NCBI RefSeq assembly: GCF_003752585.1
Contig: NZ_RKHR01000003.1
Coordinates: forward strand, 558,001 to 622,000
Origin: Sinobacterium caligoides
GTDB lineage: Bacteria; Pseudomonadota; Gammaproteobacteria; Pseudomonadales; Sinobacteriaceae
Direction of reading: 5' to 3'
DNA: 64,000 nucleotides
Shown: piece after piece, positions 1 through 8,306 of the stretch
Layout: each line of letters starts with the position of its first letter
Position numbering within the stretch: position 1 is the stretch's first letter
Made by a program: the position numbers and the translations under genes
Notes under the pieces: generated by a model
What the model saw: the letters and a program-made list of their open reading frames with translations, nothing else
Database searches by the model: none
Told to the model about the DNA's origin: nothing

Positions 1-181
1 ACTTCACCTGACTACCCTCCAGCAACGCCTGATTCACCGGCGTAACTGAGCGCACAATCAGCATGTCGGCATCAGCAACCTGAGCCGCTGTGACATCACG
101 CCCGGCTACCTTAATCACCTCACCAAAAGAGGAAAAAAGCTCAGCGGCAAGAGGGATGTTTTCATCGGCAACGATTTTCAT
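1..181 (-). CDS. pdxB: Erythronate-4-phosphate dehydrogenase, N-terminal fragment (runs off the left edge)
   Basis: Only the first 60 codons are inside the window. The translation begins [20 protein letters not shown] and continues with a [14 protein letters not shown] stretch, the typical start of PdxB, the D-2-hydroxyacid dehydrogenase that oxidises 4-phosphoerythronate in pyridoxal-5'-phosphate synthesis. The NAD-binding and catalytic residues lie outside the window. The ATG at 181 follows a short AT-rich gap after epmC, which is on the same strand, so the two may be cotranscribed. The family call is firm; whether the rest of the gene is intact cannot be seen. Confidence 0.88.
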   Translation of the reverse strand, partial: MKIVADENIPLAAELFSSFGEVIKVAGRDVTAAQVADADMLIVRSVTPVNQALLEGSQVK

Positions 182-226
182 GGTTCTCTCTAATTAATAA
201 GTTTATAGACTATGTAAAGCGTAACT

Positions 227-847
227 TTAGCTCAGCTGGTCGAGCTGAAAGCGCTCAGCGGCCATGGGCTCTTTGACACCAAAGTGAGTAGAAAAGGCGT
301 TGATTAGACACTGTGTTCGCTCATTGACTCCCGCTTGCAAATAACCTTGCAGATACTGGTAGACCAACGCTTTAAATCCCTGGCTATCACCCGCCTCGCC
401 AGTCAAGTTATCAACTGAAACACAAAAGCGATAGTCACAGGCACTCGCCAATAACCACTCTATTGCCTGGGTACGTCCCTCGACACGCTCAAAAGCCTGT
501 TGTTGTGCCGCTGTGCGACCGTCGGGTATATACCAATAGCCAAAATCTACTAGACAACGCCGCTCCTGCCCCGCGACACACCAATGCGCTAACTCATGCA
601 ACGCACTAGCAAAGAAGCCATGGGCAAAGATGATGCGATGATAATCGTGACCACTGTCTTCCTCAGGCATGCCAGCTGGATAATAAATTGGCTCACCCTG
701 CCCACAGATGAGTCGCGTATTGCTGCCATCACGATAATCTCTCTCAGCAAAACAAGCATTAAACAACTCAATGAGCTTCGGGTAGTTATGTCGCCCTGTC
801 ACATCGGCCTGCGGCAACCCCGTAGGCTTATCTAGATCAACAGTCAT
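227..847 (-). CDS. epmC: Elongation factor P hydroxylase EpmC (YfcM)
   Basis: This 206-residue protein carries the metal-binding signature HELAHW at residues 84-89, followed by CVAG and a VDFGYWYIPDGR segment, as in E. coli YfcM. EpmC hydroxylates the beta-lysyl-lysine of elongation factor P after EpmA and EpmB have acted; neither of those is in this window. I chose the ATG at 847 because it gives a length near that of the family (about 180-200). A GTG at 862 would add five residues and has no better ribosome-binding site. The N-terminus has about 20 more residues than the E. coli protein. It sits just upstream of pdxB on the same strand. Confidence 0.9.
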   Translation of the reverse strand: MTVDLDKPTGLPQADVTGRHNYPKLIELFNACFAERDYRDGSNTRLICGQGEPIYYPAGMPEEDSGHDYHRIIFAHGFFASALHELAHWCVAGQERRCLVDFGYWYIPDGRTAAQQQAFERVEGRTQAIEWLLASACDYRFCVSVDNLTGEAGDSQGFKALVYQYLQGYLQAGVNERTQCLINAFSTHFGVKEPMAAERFQLDQLS

Positions 848-979
848 GGAAGCCAAAGGCACCTCGAAAAAACATCAACAAATAGGGGAGTAAATATTAT
901 ATCCCCGCGCACTTCACCCTGGCCAGTGACCTAGCGCACAGGTATAACTTGCCGCTCCTGACCTTGATGACGACAACGA

Positions 980-1444
980 TTACACGACCTCATCAATGCA
1001 ACGTGTTTTCGTTAGCTTGGCAAAATAGCTCGGGGTCAGGTAACTCTCCCCACACAGTAGGTGCTCCAGGTACCAACGCCTCGGCCGCAAACCAGCTTGT
1101 CGATGGCCTGGATTGGCGACATACACCCAAGCCGCAATCATCGTTCCACCCACTGTTTCGACAGGGTAGCATTCTCGGCTATAACGAATGGGGGTTCCCT
1201 CGAAATGATCGAGTAAGGCTATATTCGATACATCCACTAACTCGTGCAACACCCCCTCCACGATTCCACCTTGGCGATAGCCTATGTTGGCATAACTTGC
1301 ACCAGGGTCGTTATGAGCCGCCTTATCGAATAACAACTCACAATCAGATATCTTACCCAGCTGGCTAGACACTACCGTCAATCCACGCTCACGCATACGC
1401 TCAACATTCATGTTCGAGCCATAAGCAAAGTAATAACACGTCAT
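980..1444 (-). CDS. Gamma-glutamylcyclotransferase-like (AIG2/GGCT fold) protein
   Basis: The protein has 154 residues and starts with the family hallmark YFAYGSNM (residues 5-12), the loop that binds the gamma-glutamyl group. A conserved acidic residue in the segment LLDHFEGTP (E82) is in the place expected for the catalytic Glu of the GGCT fold. Such enzymes release 5-oxoproline from gamma-glutamyl amines, amino acids or glutathione; the substrate here cannot be told from sequence. No signal peptide is seen, so it should be cytosolic. An AGGGTG ribosome-binding site lies just before the ATG. It stands alone between epmC and a divergent hypothetical gene. Confidence 0.8.
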   Translation of the reverse strand: MTCYYFAYGSNMNVERMRERGLTVVSSQLGKISDCELLFDKAAHNDPGASYANIGYRQGGIVEGVLHELVDVSNIALLDHFEGTPIRYSRECYPVETVGGTMIAAWVYVANPGHRQAGLRPRRWYLEHLLCGESYLTPSYFAKLTKTRCIDEVV

Positions 1445-1732
1445 CAGTCACCCTATCATCATATTCGTCGTGGAGATCGACTCCCCCGCCATCAGTTATC
1501 AACACAGCATAACAATAAGCTAACAATGCAGTCATCTTCACATTCACCTCCCGCCACCGATGCAGTAACAGCCCCGAAACAAACACCCCAAACGAAATAG
1601 CGGCGAGAGATGAATGTTCTATACTGTAAATACAGAGGTAAGGTTAACTTTAACGCCACAATTGCATACAAAGAGAAGGGCTGCAACCAGTCAACTCATC
1701 CAAGGCCGTAGCACCGCCAGCAGGTTAGTATC
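1445..1732. other. Intergenic region between divergent genes, nothing firm
   Basis: About 290 bases separate the GGCT-like gene (minus) from the hypothetical gene at 1733 (plus), so promoters for both should lie here. A short dyad CTGTAAATACAG sits near 1630, but it is too short for an SOS box. No RNA gene or convincing coding sequence was recognised. Confidence 0.4.
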
Positions 1733-2452
1733 ATGCAGATGGACTCCCACAAAACAAAGAACTCCAATATTATTAGTATCTTTAGCGGGCGCCCTGTCCG
1801 CGAAGAGCAAGAGTCCCGAATCATTCGTATCGCGCCTGAGTGCGATGGCCTCAGCATGCTGTATACCAATAATGGCTGCAGCAATAAACTCTTCCGTATG
1901 AGCATTCTCTGTTGGGCGCTACGCGATAACGGTGAAATTGACGCCCTAGTTCCCTGGTTAGAGGAACTTCGCCCCTGCCAGCTCCTAAACGACCCCCTCG
2001 ACGGGCGCTGGGAGGGCTTCTTTGAACCCTCTAATGAATACATCTTCGACGAAGCCCCTTTGCACCAAGTTAACAGCTTGCATCAATCAGCCGAATACTT
2101 TGCCACAGAAGCCGACTGCGACGATGTGATATTGCAGGAGTTTGCAGATACCATTGGCACACACGCACTACTCTGTGAAGAAAAGTCTCACTCAATCACT
2201 CTAACAGAGGTGCTTAGCTGGCGACTGTTGGCCGATGGCCGCATACAAGCAATGCTGATCGATGAGGAGAAAATCACCAGTACTCCGGTCCTACCTGGAG
2301 ATCCCTGTTTATATCCATCAACTGAAAACCCGTCGTTTAGGTACTTTTTCCAACACCATATCGCCAACCAGATCAAAGACCAAGATCCCGATACCTTATC
2401 GGCAATCTCGATACTATTGACGCGTGCGGCGACGGATACACCACCACACTAA
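1733..2452 (+). CDS. Hypothetical acidic cytosolic protein
   Basis: I do not recognise this 239-residue protein. It has no signal peptide or membrane segment and is acidic overall. Its C-terminal half contains a two-strand-like stretch (LTEVLSWRLLADGRIQAMLI) that could be part of a small alpha/beta domain. The reading frame is uninterrupted and its codon use matches its neighbours, so it is very probably a real gene. An alternative ATG lies two codons downstream (1739). The next gene, a membrane J-domain protein, follows on the same strand after about 125 bases. Confidence 0.65.
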   Translation: MQMDSHKTKNSNIISIFSGRPVREEQESRIIRIAPECDGLSMLYTNNGCSNKLFRMSILCWALRDNGEIDALVPWLEELRPCQLLNDPLDGRWEGFFEPSNEYIFDEAPLHQVNSLHQSAEYFATEADCDDVILQEFADTIGTHALLCEEKSHSITLTEVLSWRLLADGRIQAMLIDEEKITSTPVLPGDPCLYPSTENPSFRYFFQHHIANQIKDQDPDTLSAISILLTRAATDTPPH

Positions 2453-2578
2453 AGGACGAGTACAGCACTGCCCTTGCGTACATCGATAACAATAAACACC
2501 CTGTTGTTGTATATTACCTTCAAGCCTAACCTTAATATCGCTAGAGTATGCGTAAATCGTCCGCCTGGAGCTCCTCTC

Positions 2579-3325
<747 letters not shown>

Positions 3326-3341
3326 AGCAGTCTTTTCCACC

Positions 3342-3357
3342 TTGGCTAATCAGCCAA
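3342..3357. other. Hairpin between convergent genes
   Basis: TTGGCT and AGCCAA form a six-pair stem with a four-base loop between the J-protein gene and the NTF2-like gene, which converge here. No T run follows on either strand, so it is a weak terminator candidate at best. Confidence 0.3.
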
Positions 3358-3389
3358 ACAAATAACTAAAGGACTATTTGATACCTCAA

Positions 3390-4253
3390 CTACTCGGCAT
3401 TATCGACATAAAATCGTGCCGCCGTTATTTTACCTGTATGCCGGCAGCACTCCGCAATCATGACACCAGGAAGACTCCGCTCGCCATCATGGTACTCAAA
3501 GCTCGCGCTACAGCTGTAACCAGAGCATAAGACCTTATCAACACTAAATCGGCCTGGATGCTTCAAAACAAAATGGCTGCTACTCATTGCCACGCCATCG
3601 GCACCGATGAAACATGGCCCCGACTGCTCGCTATCAACTAATAACTGTAGGTGGTTCGCATTTTGACTATTGAGAGCTGAAAACAACTCATCCACCAATA
3701 CCTTGCCATTGTGACCAATACCACGAACCCCTGACATAAAGCCACACATACCTGAAAAGCCCATGTTTCTCAGCAGCCTGATGCCCATTTTTGTCATGGT
3801 CGAAAGACTGTCCAGACCGAAACTGCAGGCCTGAATAACCATCGGGAGAATCTCCCAATGTGCCGCCAAACGACTAATTTTCAGCTCTCCACCTTGCTCA
3901 CAGAGTTGATAACTGAGATGCATAGGCACACTGACAACAACCCGTTTTGACATTGTAATTTCAATATTCAAGTCTCTGATCACAGTATCGCCGTTAACAA
4001 TGTCACGCCGAACATCAAAGCGAATCGTATTAGGGGCGATAAATGAGTCGTAAAAACGTCCCAAAGGCCCCTTGCCCCGCCGCCCATCACGACGGTCAAA
4101 AACGCCGCTGATATGAGGTCTTGAGCCAACGGGATCCTCAACAATATTATAATCCGCAAATAGGGCCAACCAGGCACGCCTATCATGCTCTGCAACCGCT
4201 TTGGGCGAGGCCTGTACCACGGCTAACTTCTGCTCTGTCGTATAGTGTTGCAC
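3390..4253 (-). CDS. NTF2/SnoaL-like protein, probably two fused domains
   Basis: The 287-residue protein opens with a SnoaL/ketosteroid-isomerase-like domain: helix, then WLALFADYNIVEDPVGSRPH (about residues 28-47), a segment typical of the nuclear transport factor 2 superfamily. The second half (about 190-287) has a similar helix-sheet pattern and may be a second copy of the fold. Proteins of this kind form cone-shaped pockets for hydrophobic ligands; the reaction cannot be inferred. No signal peptide is present. It lies downstream of smrA on the same strand with a 22-base gap, so the two probably share a transcript. Confidence 0.65.
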   Translation of the reverse strand: MQHYTTEQKLAVVQASPKAVAEHDRRAWLALFADYNIVEDPVGSRPHISGVFDRRDGRRGKGPLGRFYDSFIAPNTIRFDVRRDIVNGDTVIRDLNIEITMSKRVVVSVPMHLSYQLCEQGGELKISRLAAHWEILPMVIQACSFGLDSLSTMTKMGIRLLRNMGFSGMCGFMSGVRGIGHNGKVLVDELFSALNSQNANHLQLLVDSEQSGPCFIGADGVAMSSSHFVLKHPGRFSVDKVLCSGYSCSASFEYHDGERSLPGVMIAECCRHTGKITAARFYVDNAE

Positions 4254-4275
4254 CGCTATATCCTTATGTTAAACA

Positions 4276-4851
4276 TTATAAACCCTCAAACTCTTCTCGA
4301 GTCTTGTCTTTTCCCGCACGGCTCTTCTTCAACATGACGTAGACAGAACCTACGCCACCATGGCGAGGCTCTGCACTGTGATAGGCGATAACCTCATCGA
4401 TTTGCTTCAACCATAACGCCGTACAGCTTTTGATAATCCCAGGGTTGTCCAAATTACGGTCACCCTTACCGTGAGTAATTAACACAGTACGCAACTCATA
4501 AGTTAAACACTGACGAATAAAGTCGAACACCTCTACTCTGGCCTGCTCAACCGTCATATTATGCAAGTCAACCGTCGCCTCTATCTCATAACGGCCACGA
4601 CGTAACTTCTTAAAAACACCATGTTGCACGCCCTCACGCTGAAACTCAAGGACATCAAAAGGACCGACCTCCGGCACATGGCTACTGGTTAAAAAGTTAT
4701 CATCTGCCTGCTCACAGCTCACCGCAGCCATACGTCGGCGTTCAGTCCCTGGTGTAGCCTTCGCCACCCTTTTCAAGTCTGCTCGCTGCTGCCCCTTGTA
4801 CGGCTCGACATCTCCCATCTGTTGCAGGAAATCATTGAAATCATCGCTCAT
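4276..4851 (-). CDS. smrA: Smr-domain DNA endonuclease SmrA
   Basis: The 191-residue protein has the Smr domain at its C-terminus: VDLHNMT (residues 94-100, the usual LDLHG-type motif), the THGKG motif (126-130), and a glycine-rich GGVGSVYVML strand near residue 170. The order and the length match E. coli SmrA (YdaL), a nicking endonuclease related to the MutS2 C-terminal domain. The first 70 residues are charged and probably disordered. The canonical LDLHG reads VDLHN here, a mild departure. It is likely cotranscribed with the NTF2-like gene downstream. Confidence 0.85.
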   Translation of the reverse strand: MSDDFNDFLQQMGDVEPYKGQQRADLKRVAKATPGTERRRMAAVSCEQADDNFLTSSHVPEVGPFDVLEFQREGVQHGVFKKLRRGRYEIEATVDLHNMTVEQARVEVFDFIRQCLTYELRTVLITHGKGDRNLDNPGIIKSCTALWLKQIDEVIAYHSAEPRHGGVGSVYVMLKKSRAGKDKTREEFEGL

Positions 4852-5282
4852 CTATTGTGCCTCTCACTCCCACGTAGCCAGTCTGTCGCTCTATTGCTGC
4901 ACTACCCATTCATGGCATAACGTACCCAAAGATGACTGCCGAGCAGTATAAGACTATTCTCCCTACAGGAAAATACATAGTCCGACTAATTTGACCGCCT
5001 ACTGTTGTTGTCGCAATAGCCGCAATGATAAAATGCGGCAAATTATTCACTATCGACTAAGAGAGACAAACTTGCCTGTATTTACTACGATATCCTTGTT
5101 GAATCCGGAAGCGCTTCCGGCAACAGAGCACTTACAGGTAGACGAACGTTTTATTACTCCCAACACAGATAACAACATCAGCAGCAGGCTCGATACACCC
5201 AAAACATGAGACTGGAACTTTAAAGACGCCGCGCGGCAACCTTCATTCGCGCTACATCGCTCACAATTTTATCGGTATTCAC
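4852..5282. other. Intergenic region upstream of rnb
   Basis: This 430-base stretch separates smrA (minus) from rnb (plus) and should hold both promoters. A plausible rnb promoter is TTGTTG (5005-5010) and TAAAAT (5029-5034) with an 18-base spacer, a weak match. The most striking element is the 16-base perfect palindrome at 5105-5120. An open frame of about 70 codons crosses the region but has no recognisable start signal or similarity, so I do not call it a gene. A transcript starting near 5040 would have a leader of about 240 bases. Confidence 0.4.
5105..5120. promoter_or_regulatory. Perfect 16-bp palindrome with a LacI/GalR-like core
   Basis: CCGGAAGCGCTTCCGG is perfectly self-complementary. 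Its core GAAGCGCTTC has the central CpG dyad typical of operators bound by LacI/GalR-family repressors. It lies about 165 bases upstream of rnb, probably in the leader. No LacI-type regulator gene is in the window, so the binding protein is unknown and the role is inference. Confidence 0.4.
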
Positions 5283-7238
5283 ATGCTCGACAACAACATC
5301 ATGTCTCAATTGGGACAGCTCAAGGCTGAACTAAAAGCTAATAAAGCCACATTTACAGCTACGGTCAAGGGCACGAGGCAGCGCTTCGGCTTCGCCATAC
5401 TTGAGGATGGTCGTGAAATTTTCCTCCCCCCCGATGAAATGGACAAGGTTTTTGCTGGCGACAGCATAAAAGTCAGCCTCAATAAGGACAAACAAGATAA
5501 GGAATTTGCCGAAGTCGACGAGTTGATCCACTCTGAGCTCAACACTTTTCATGGCTCAATCGTCAAACGCGGCAAAACACTGTTCGTTAACCCTGATATC
5601 AACGGGTTCTCAAGGCTTATCTACATTCCCCCTTCAGAGCACAAAAAGGTACAGGCCGGTAGCTACGTCGTCGCCAAAATTAATCGCCACCCCATCAAGT
5701 CGGGTAAGGCACAAGCCAGTGTTGTTGAGCTTATTGGTCATGCCGACGACCGAGGTATCGAGCACGCCTACATCACCGCCAAATATCGCCTAACACCCGC
5801 AATCAGCGAAGACGTACGCGCTGAGGTCAACGCAATCGACCAAAGCACTATCGATGACCTCGCGTTACAACGGCAGGATCTACGTGACACTCCTTTCGTC
5901 ACTATCGACGCCACCATGACAGAAGATATGGACGATGCTGTTTTTGCTCAGCCATCCGAGCAAGGCTGGAAGCTACAAGTCGCTATCGCCGACCCCAGCG
6001 CATTCGTCACCCCAGGCTCGGCACTCGACACTCTAGCCCAAAAAACAATGATATCGAGCTACCTACCCGGTGGGCTCGCACCGATGCTACCCAGTGAGCT
6101 CACCAACAACCTCTGCTCATTACGCCCTGACGAAGATCGGCTAGCACTGGTTCTAACCCTTGATGTCAGCCTCAGTGGTGAGGTTGTCGGGCAAGACTTT
6201 ACGCTGGCCGTGGTACGCTCCCACGCCAAATTAAGCTACCAAAATGTCGGTCATTATCTCGAACAGGCTCACCATACACTAACGGAGCAACAGCAAGAGC
6301 TCATCGACAACCTAAGGAACGCTACACAAGCTATCCATCATTGGCGACAACAGCAGTGTCTCATCATGCCTGAGCGCAGTGACTTCCGCTTTCAGCTAAA
6401 TGACGACGGCAGAATAGAAAGCATCTACGAAGTGAAGCGAAATGACGCCCACCGCCTCATCGAGGAATGCATGTTAGCCGCCAACCTCGCAACCGCCCGC
6501 TACCTCGATCTCCATCAGATCGAAAGCTTACATATCAATCACCTAGGTTTTAAGGAAGAAAAGCTTGGCGACGTAGAGAAACTCCTTAGCGAAGAGCTTG
6601 GCTACGAAGTAAAAGAGCTACACGAGCTTGATAATTACAAGAATATCATCCGTAAACTAGATGACCTCGAGCACGAGCTCCCCCTACGCCCTATCCTCAA
6701 CCGTAGCTTGCAGCGATCAGAGGTCAGTCGCCAACCTGGGGCACACTTCGGCCTTGGTTTCGACCACTACGCAACGTTTACTTCGCCGATTCGAAAATAT
6801 ACCGACCTAATTAACCACCGCGCGATCAAGGCACACCTTAGCGGCAAGGTAGCAGCCTCTATCAGCAATGAGCTTCTTGAGCAGCTCAGCGTAGCCCTCA
6901 AAGGCAGCCGCCAGGCCAGTAACGAAATTGAACGTTGGTTATGTTGCCAATACATGCAAGCACATCAGGGTAAAGAGTTTACCGGTGTCATCAGCCATAC
7001 TACCAGCAGCGGATTCAATGTACGGCTCGATGAGAATGGCATCGTTGGTTTTGTCAGCCTACGCAGTAAAGAAAAAGCTAAGCGTATGAGCCTAGACCAA
7101 ACACGCTGGATATTAAGTAATGCCGAAAATCGCTTTCTACTCGAGCAAGCAGTTACGATCAAGGTATCCAACGTCGATACTGAGACCAGAAACATCGAGT
7201 TTGAGCTTGTTCCAACTAAAGCCGCTCCGTCTACTTAA
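5283..7238 (+). CDS. rnb: Exoribonuclease II (RNase II)
   Basis: The 651-residue protein matches E. coli RNase II (644 residues) in length and layout: two cold-shock/OB domains (about 25-165), the RNB catalytic domain (about 190-520) and a C-terminal S1 domain (about 560-640). The catalytic acidic set is complete: D209, D215, D217 and D218 in the segment FVTIDATMTEDMDDA correspond to E. coli D201, D207, D209 and D210. The segment GAHFGLGFDHYATFTSPIRK carries the conserved RNA-clamping region. It degrades single-stranded RNA from the 3' end. A strong hairpin follows at 7253. Confidence 0.92.
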   Translation: MLDNNIMSQLGQLKAELKANKATFTATVKGTRQRFGFAILEDGREIFLPPDEMDKVFAGDSIKVSLNKDKQDKEFAEVDELIHSELNTFHGSIVKRGKTLFVNPDINGFSRLIYIPPSEHKKVQAGSYVVAKINRHPIKSGKAQASVVELIGHADDRGIEHAYITAKYRLTPAISEDVRAEVNAIDQSTIDDLALQRQDLRDTPFVTIDATMTEDMDDAVFAQPSEQGWKLQVAIADPSAFVTPGSALDTLAQKTMISSYLPGGLAPMLPSELTNNLCSLRPDEDRLALVLTLDVSLSGEVVGQDFTLAVVRSHAKLSYQNVGHYLEQAHHTLTEQQQELIDNLRNATQAIHHWRQQQCLIMPERSDFRFQLNDDGRIESIYEVKRNDAHRLIEECMLAANLATARYLDLHQIESLHINHLGFKEEKLGDVEKLLSEELGYEVKELHELDNYKNIIRKLDDLEHELPLRPILNRSLQRSEVSRQPGAHFGLGFDHYATFTSPIRKYTDLINHRAIKAHLSGKVAASISNELLEQLSVALKGSRQASNEIERWLCCQYMQAHQGKEFTGVISHTTSSGFNVRLDENGIVGFVSLRSKEKAKRMSLDQTRWILSNAENRFLLEQAVTIKVSNVDTETRNIEFELVPTKAAPST

Positions 7239-7252
7239 AAGGCGTAGTCGAC

Positions 7253-7276
7253 AAGAGGCGCGAATAGCGCCTCTTT
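7253..7276. terminator. Stem-loop terminator shared by rnb and the convergent gene
   Basis: AAGAGGCGC (7253-7261) pairs perfectly with GCGCCTCTT (7267-7275) around the loop GAATA. It lies 14 bases after the rnb stop codon and 10 bases beyond the end of the convergent gene at 7286. The T tract is short on both sides, so termination may be moderate. Confidence 0.65.
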
Positions 7277-7285
7277 AAAAGGACA

Positions 7286-7939
7286 TCAATTAACAGTTAA
7301 GTTCGCTCGCAAACGCTGACGTTTTTCCAGCCGTAACAAGTGTCGACGAAGGTCCATATTACAGTGCTCACAACTCATAATACCGTGGGCCTGAAGATGG
7401 TTACAGCGGGGGCATTCAATCTTTTCAGCACTTGTAACCTCCGCTATATCGACACGCTCCACTTTGGCAGACGACGGCACAACCTCAGTAATACTATCTG
7501 ATTCAACCGCTGACTCCTCGGCGACTAGCTTCTCCGTCAAAAATCTCGCCACCACCAAGCCATCTTCGGCCTTAGGGTTTTTATCCTTAAGTGCCTCAGT
7601 TCTGGAGTCTTCAATTGGAGCAGCGTCACTTTTAGAGGTTTCGTTCTTAAATTTTATCGCCGCCTCAGCCTCAACAGCCTTGTTAGTTGTCGGTACCTCT
7701 TCCTCAACAACCTCGTTCAATAAGGCCTTTGCGCCTAAGTCAGCAAAAATATCGATATAACGCTGAGCATCTATTTCAGACAAGTTTTTCTTAATTGTAA
7801 TTAAACGTCCTGAAAATAGTATCGTAATACGCTTTTCGTCTAGCTTGAGCAGCTTAGTCAGCTCGTTTTTAACAACGTCCACATCAAAATCGGGAAGCGT
7901 CTGGCCTCTAAATAGAATGTTAAAACTACGTTGTGTCAT
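7286..7939 (-). CDS. Hypothetical protein with a C-terminal zinc ribbon
   Basis: The 217-residue protein has three parts. The N-terminal 75 residues form a compact domain (NILFRGQTLPDF, then KRITILFSGRLITIKKNL) of a type seen at the start of various gammaproteobacterial proteins. A long acidic, low-complexity linker follows (about 80-170). A CPRC...CEHC zinc ribbon (C176, C179, C190, C193) ends in a basic tail. I chose the ATG at 7939; a TTG at 7984 would add 15 unlikely residues. The layout suggests a soluble adaptor or regulatory protein, but no function can be assigned. Confidence 0.65.
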   Translation of the reverse strand: MTQRSFNILFRGQTLPDFDVDVVKNELTKLLKLDEKRITILFSGRLITIKKNLSEIDAQRYIDIFADLGAKALLNEVVEEEVPTTNKAVEAEAAIKFKNETSKSDAAPIEDSRTEALKDKNPKAEDGLVVARFLTEKLVAEESAVESDSITEVVPSSAKVERVDIAEVTSAEKIECPRCNHLQAHGIMSCEHCNMDLRRHLLRLEKRQRLRANLTVN

Positions 7940-8306
7940 GGTGGAACCTATATTTCTTATTGTTTTTGTCGTTTTAGAAGGCAAAGCACACCTTAAGTAA
8001 CTCTAAGGCATAAGCCAGCAATACTCCACCCAATATATTCTATGCGCACTTTAATAAGTCGCCGACTGGTGATAAAGAATATTATAGCCTTACTGCAGAC
8101 TCAAGCCCAGCAAGAGTCGAATAACACCATCAAGGATAGTCATAAGATAAGTTTTAGCTAGCAAAATACAGATATATATTAGCAACAGAACACCCCATTG
8201 GTACCGGGGCGCCCTATCACGGCAATCAACATAGCAACAGTATCGTCAGTGGCAAACCTAACTAGACAGCTATCTACTAACAGTTGATCTCAGCTAGCCA
8301 GTGAGG
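7940..8306. other. Intergenic region, no gene seen
   Basis: This 367-base stretch lies between plpD (ending at 8307) and the zinc-ribbon gene, both on the minus strand. A TATAAT hexamer on the minus strand (8081-8086) could be a -10 element for the zinc-ribbon gene, but no good -35 is at the right distance. A small dyad CTAGCC/GGCTAG (about 8293-8310) overlaps the plpD stop codon and has no T run. Nothing else was recognised. Confidence 0.35.

Noticed and set aside
1625-1645. CTGTAAATACAG as a LexA (SOS) box
   Set aside because: The half-sites are separated by only four bases in CTGT-N4-ACAG. The gammaproteobacterial LexA box needs CTGT-N8-ACAG.
4991-5209. Open frame of about 72 codons upstream of rnb
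   Set aside because: It has no ATG start, no ribosome-binding site and no recognisable similarity, and it contains the palindrome.
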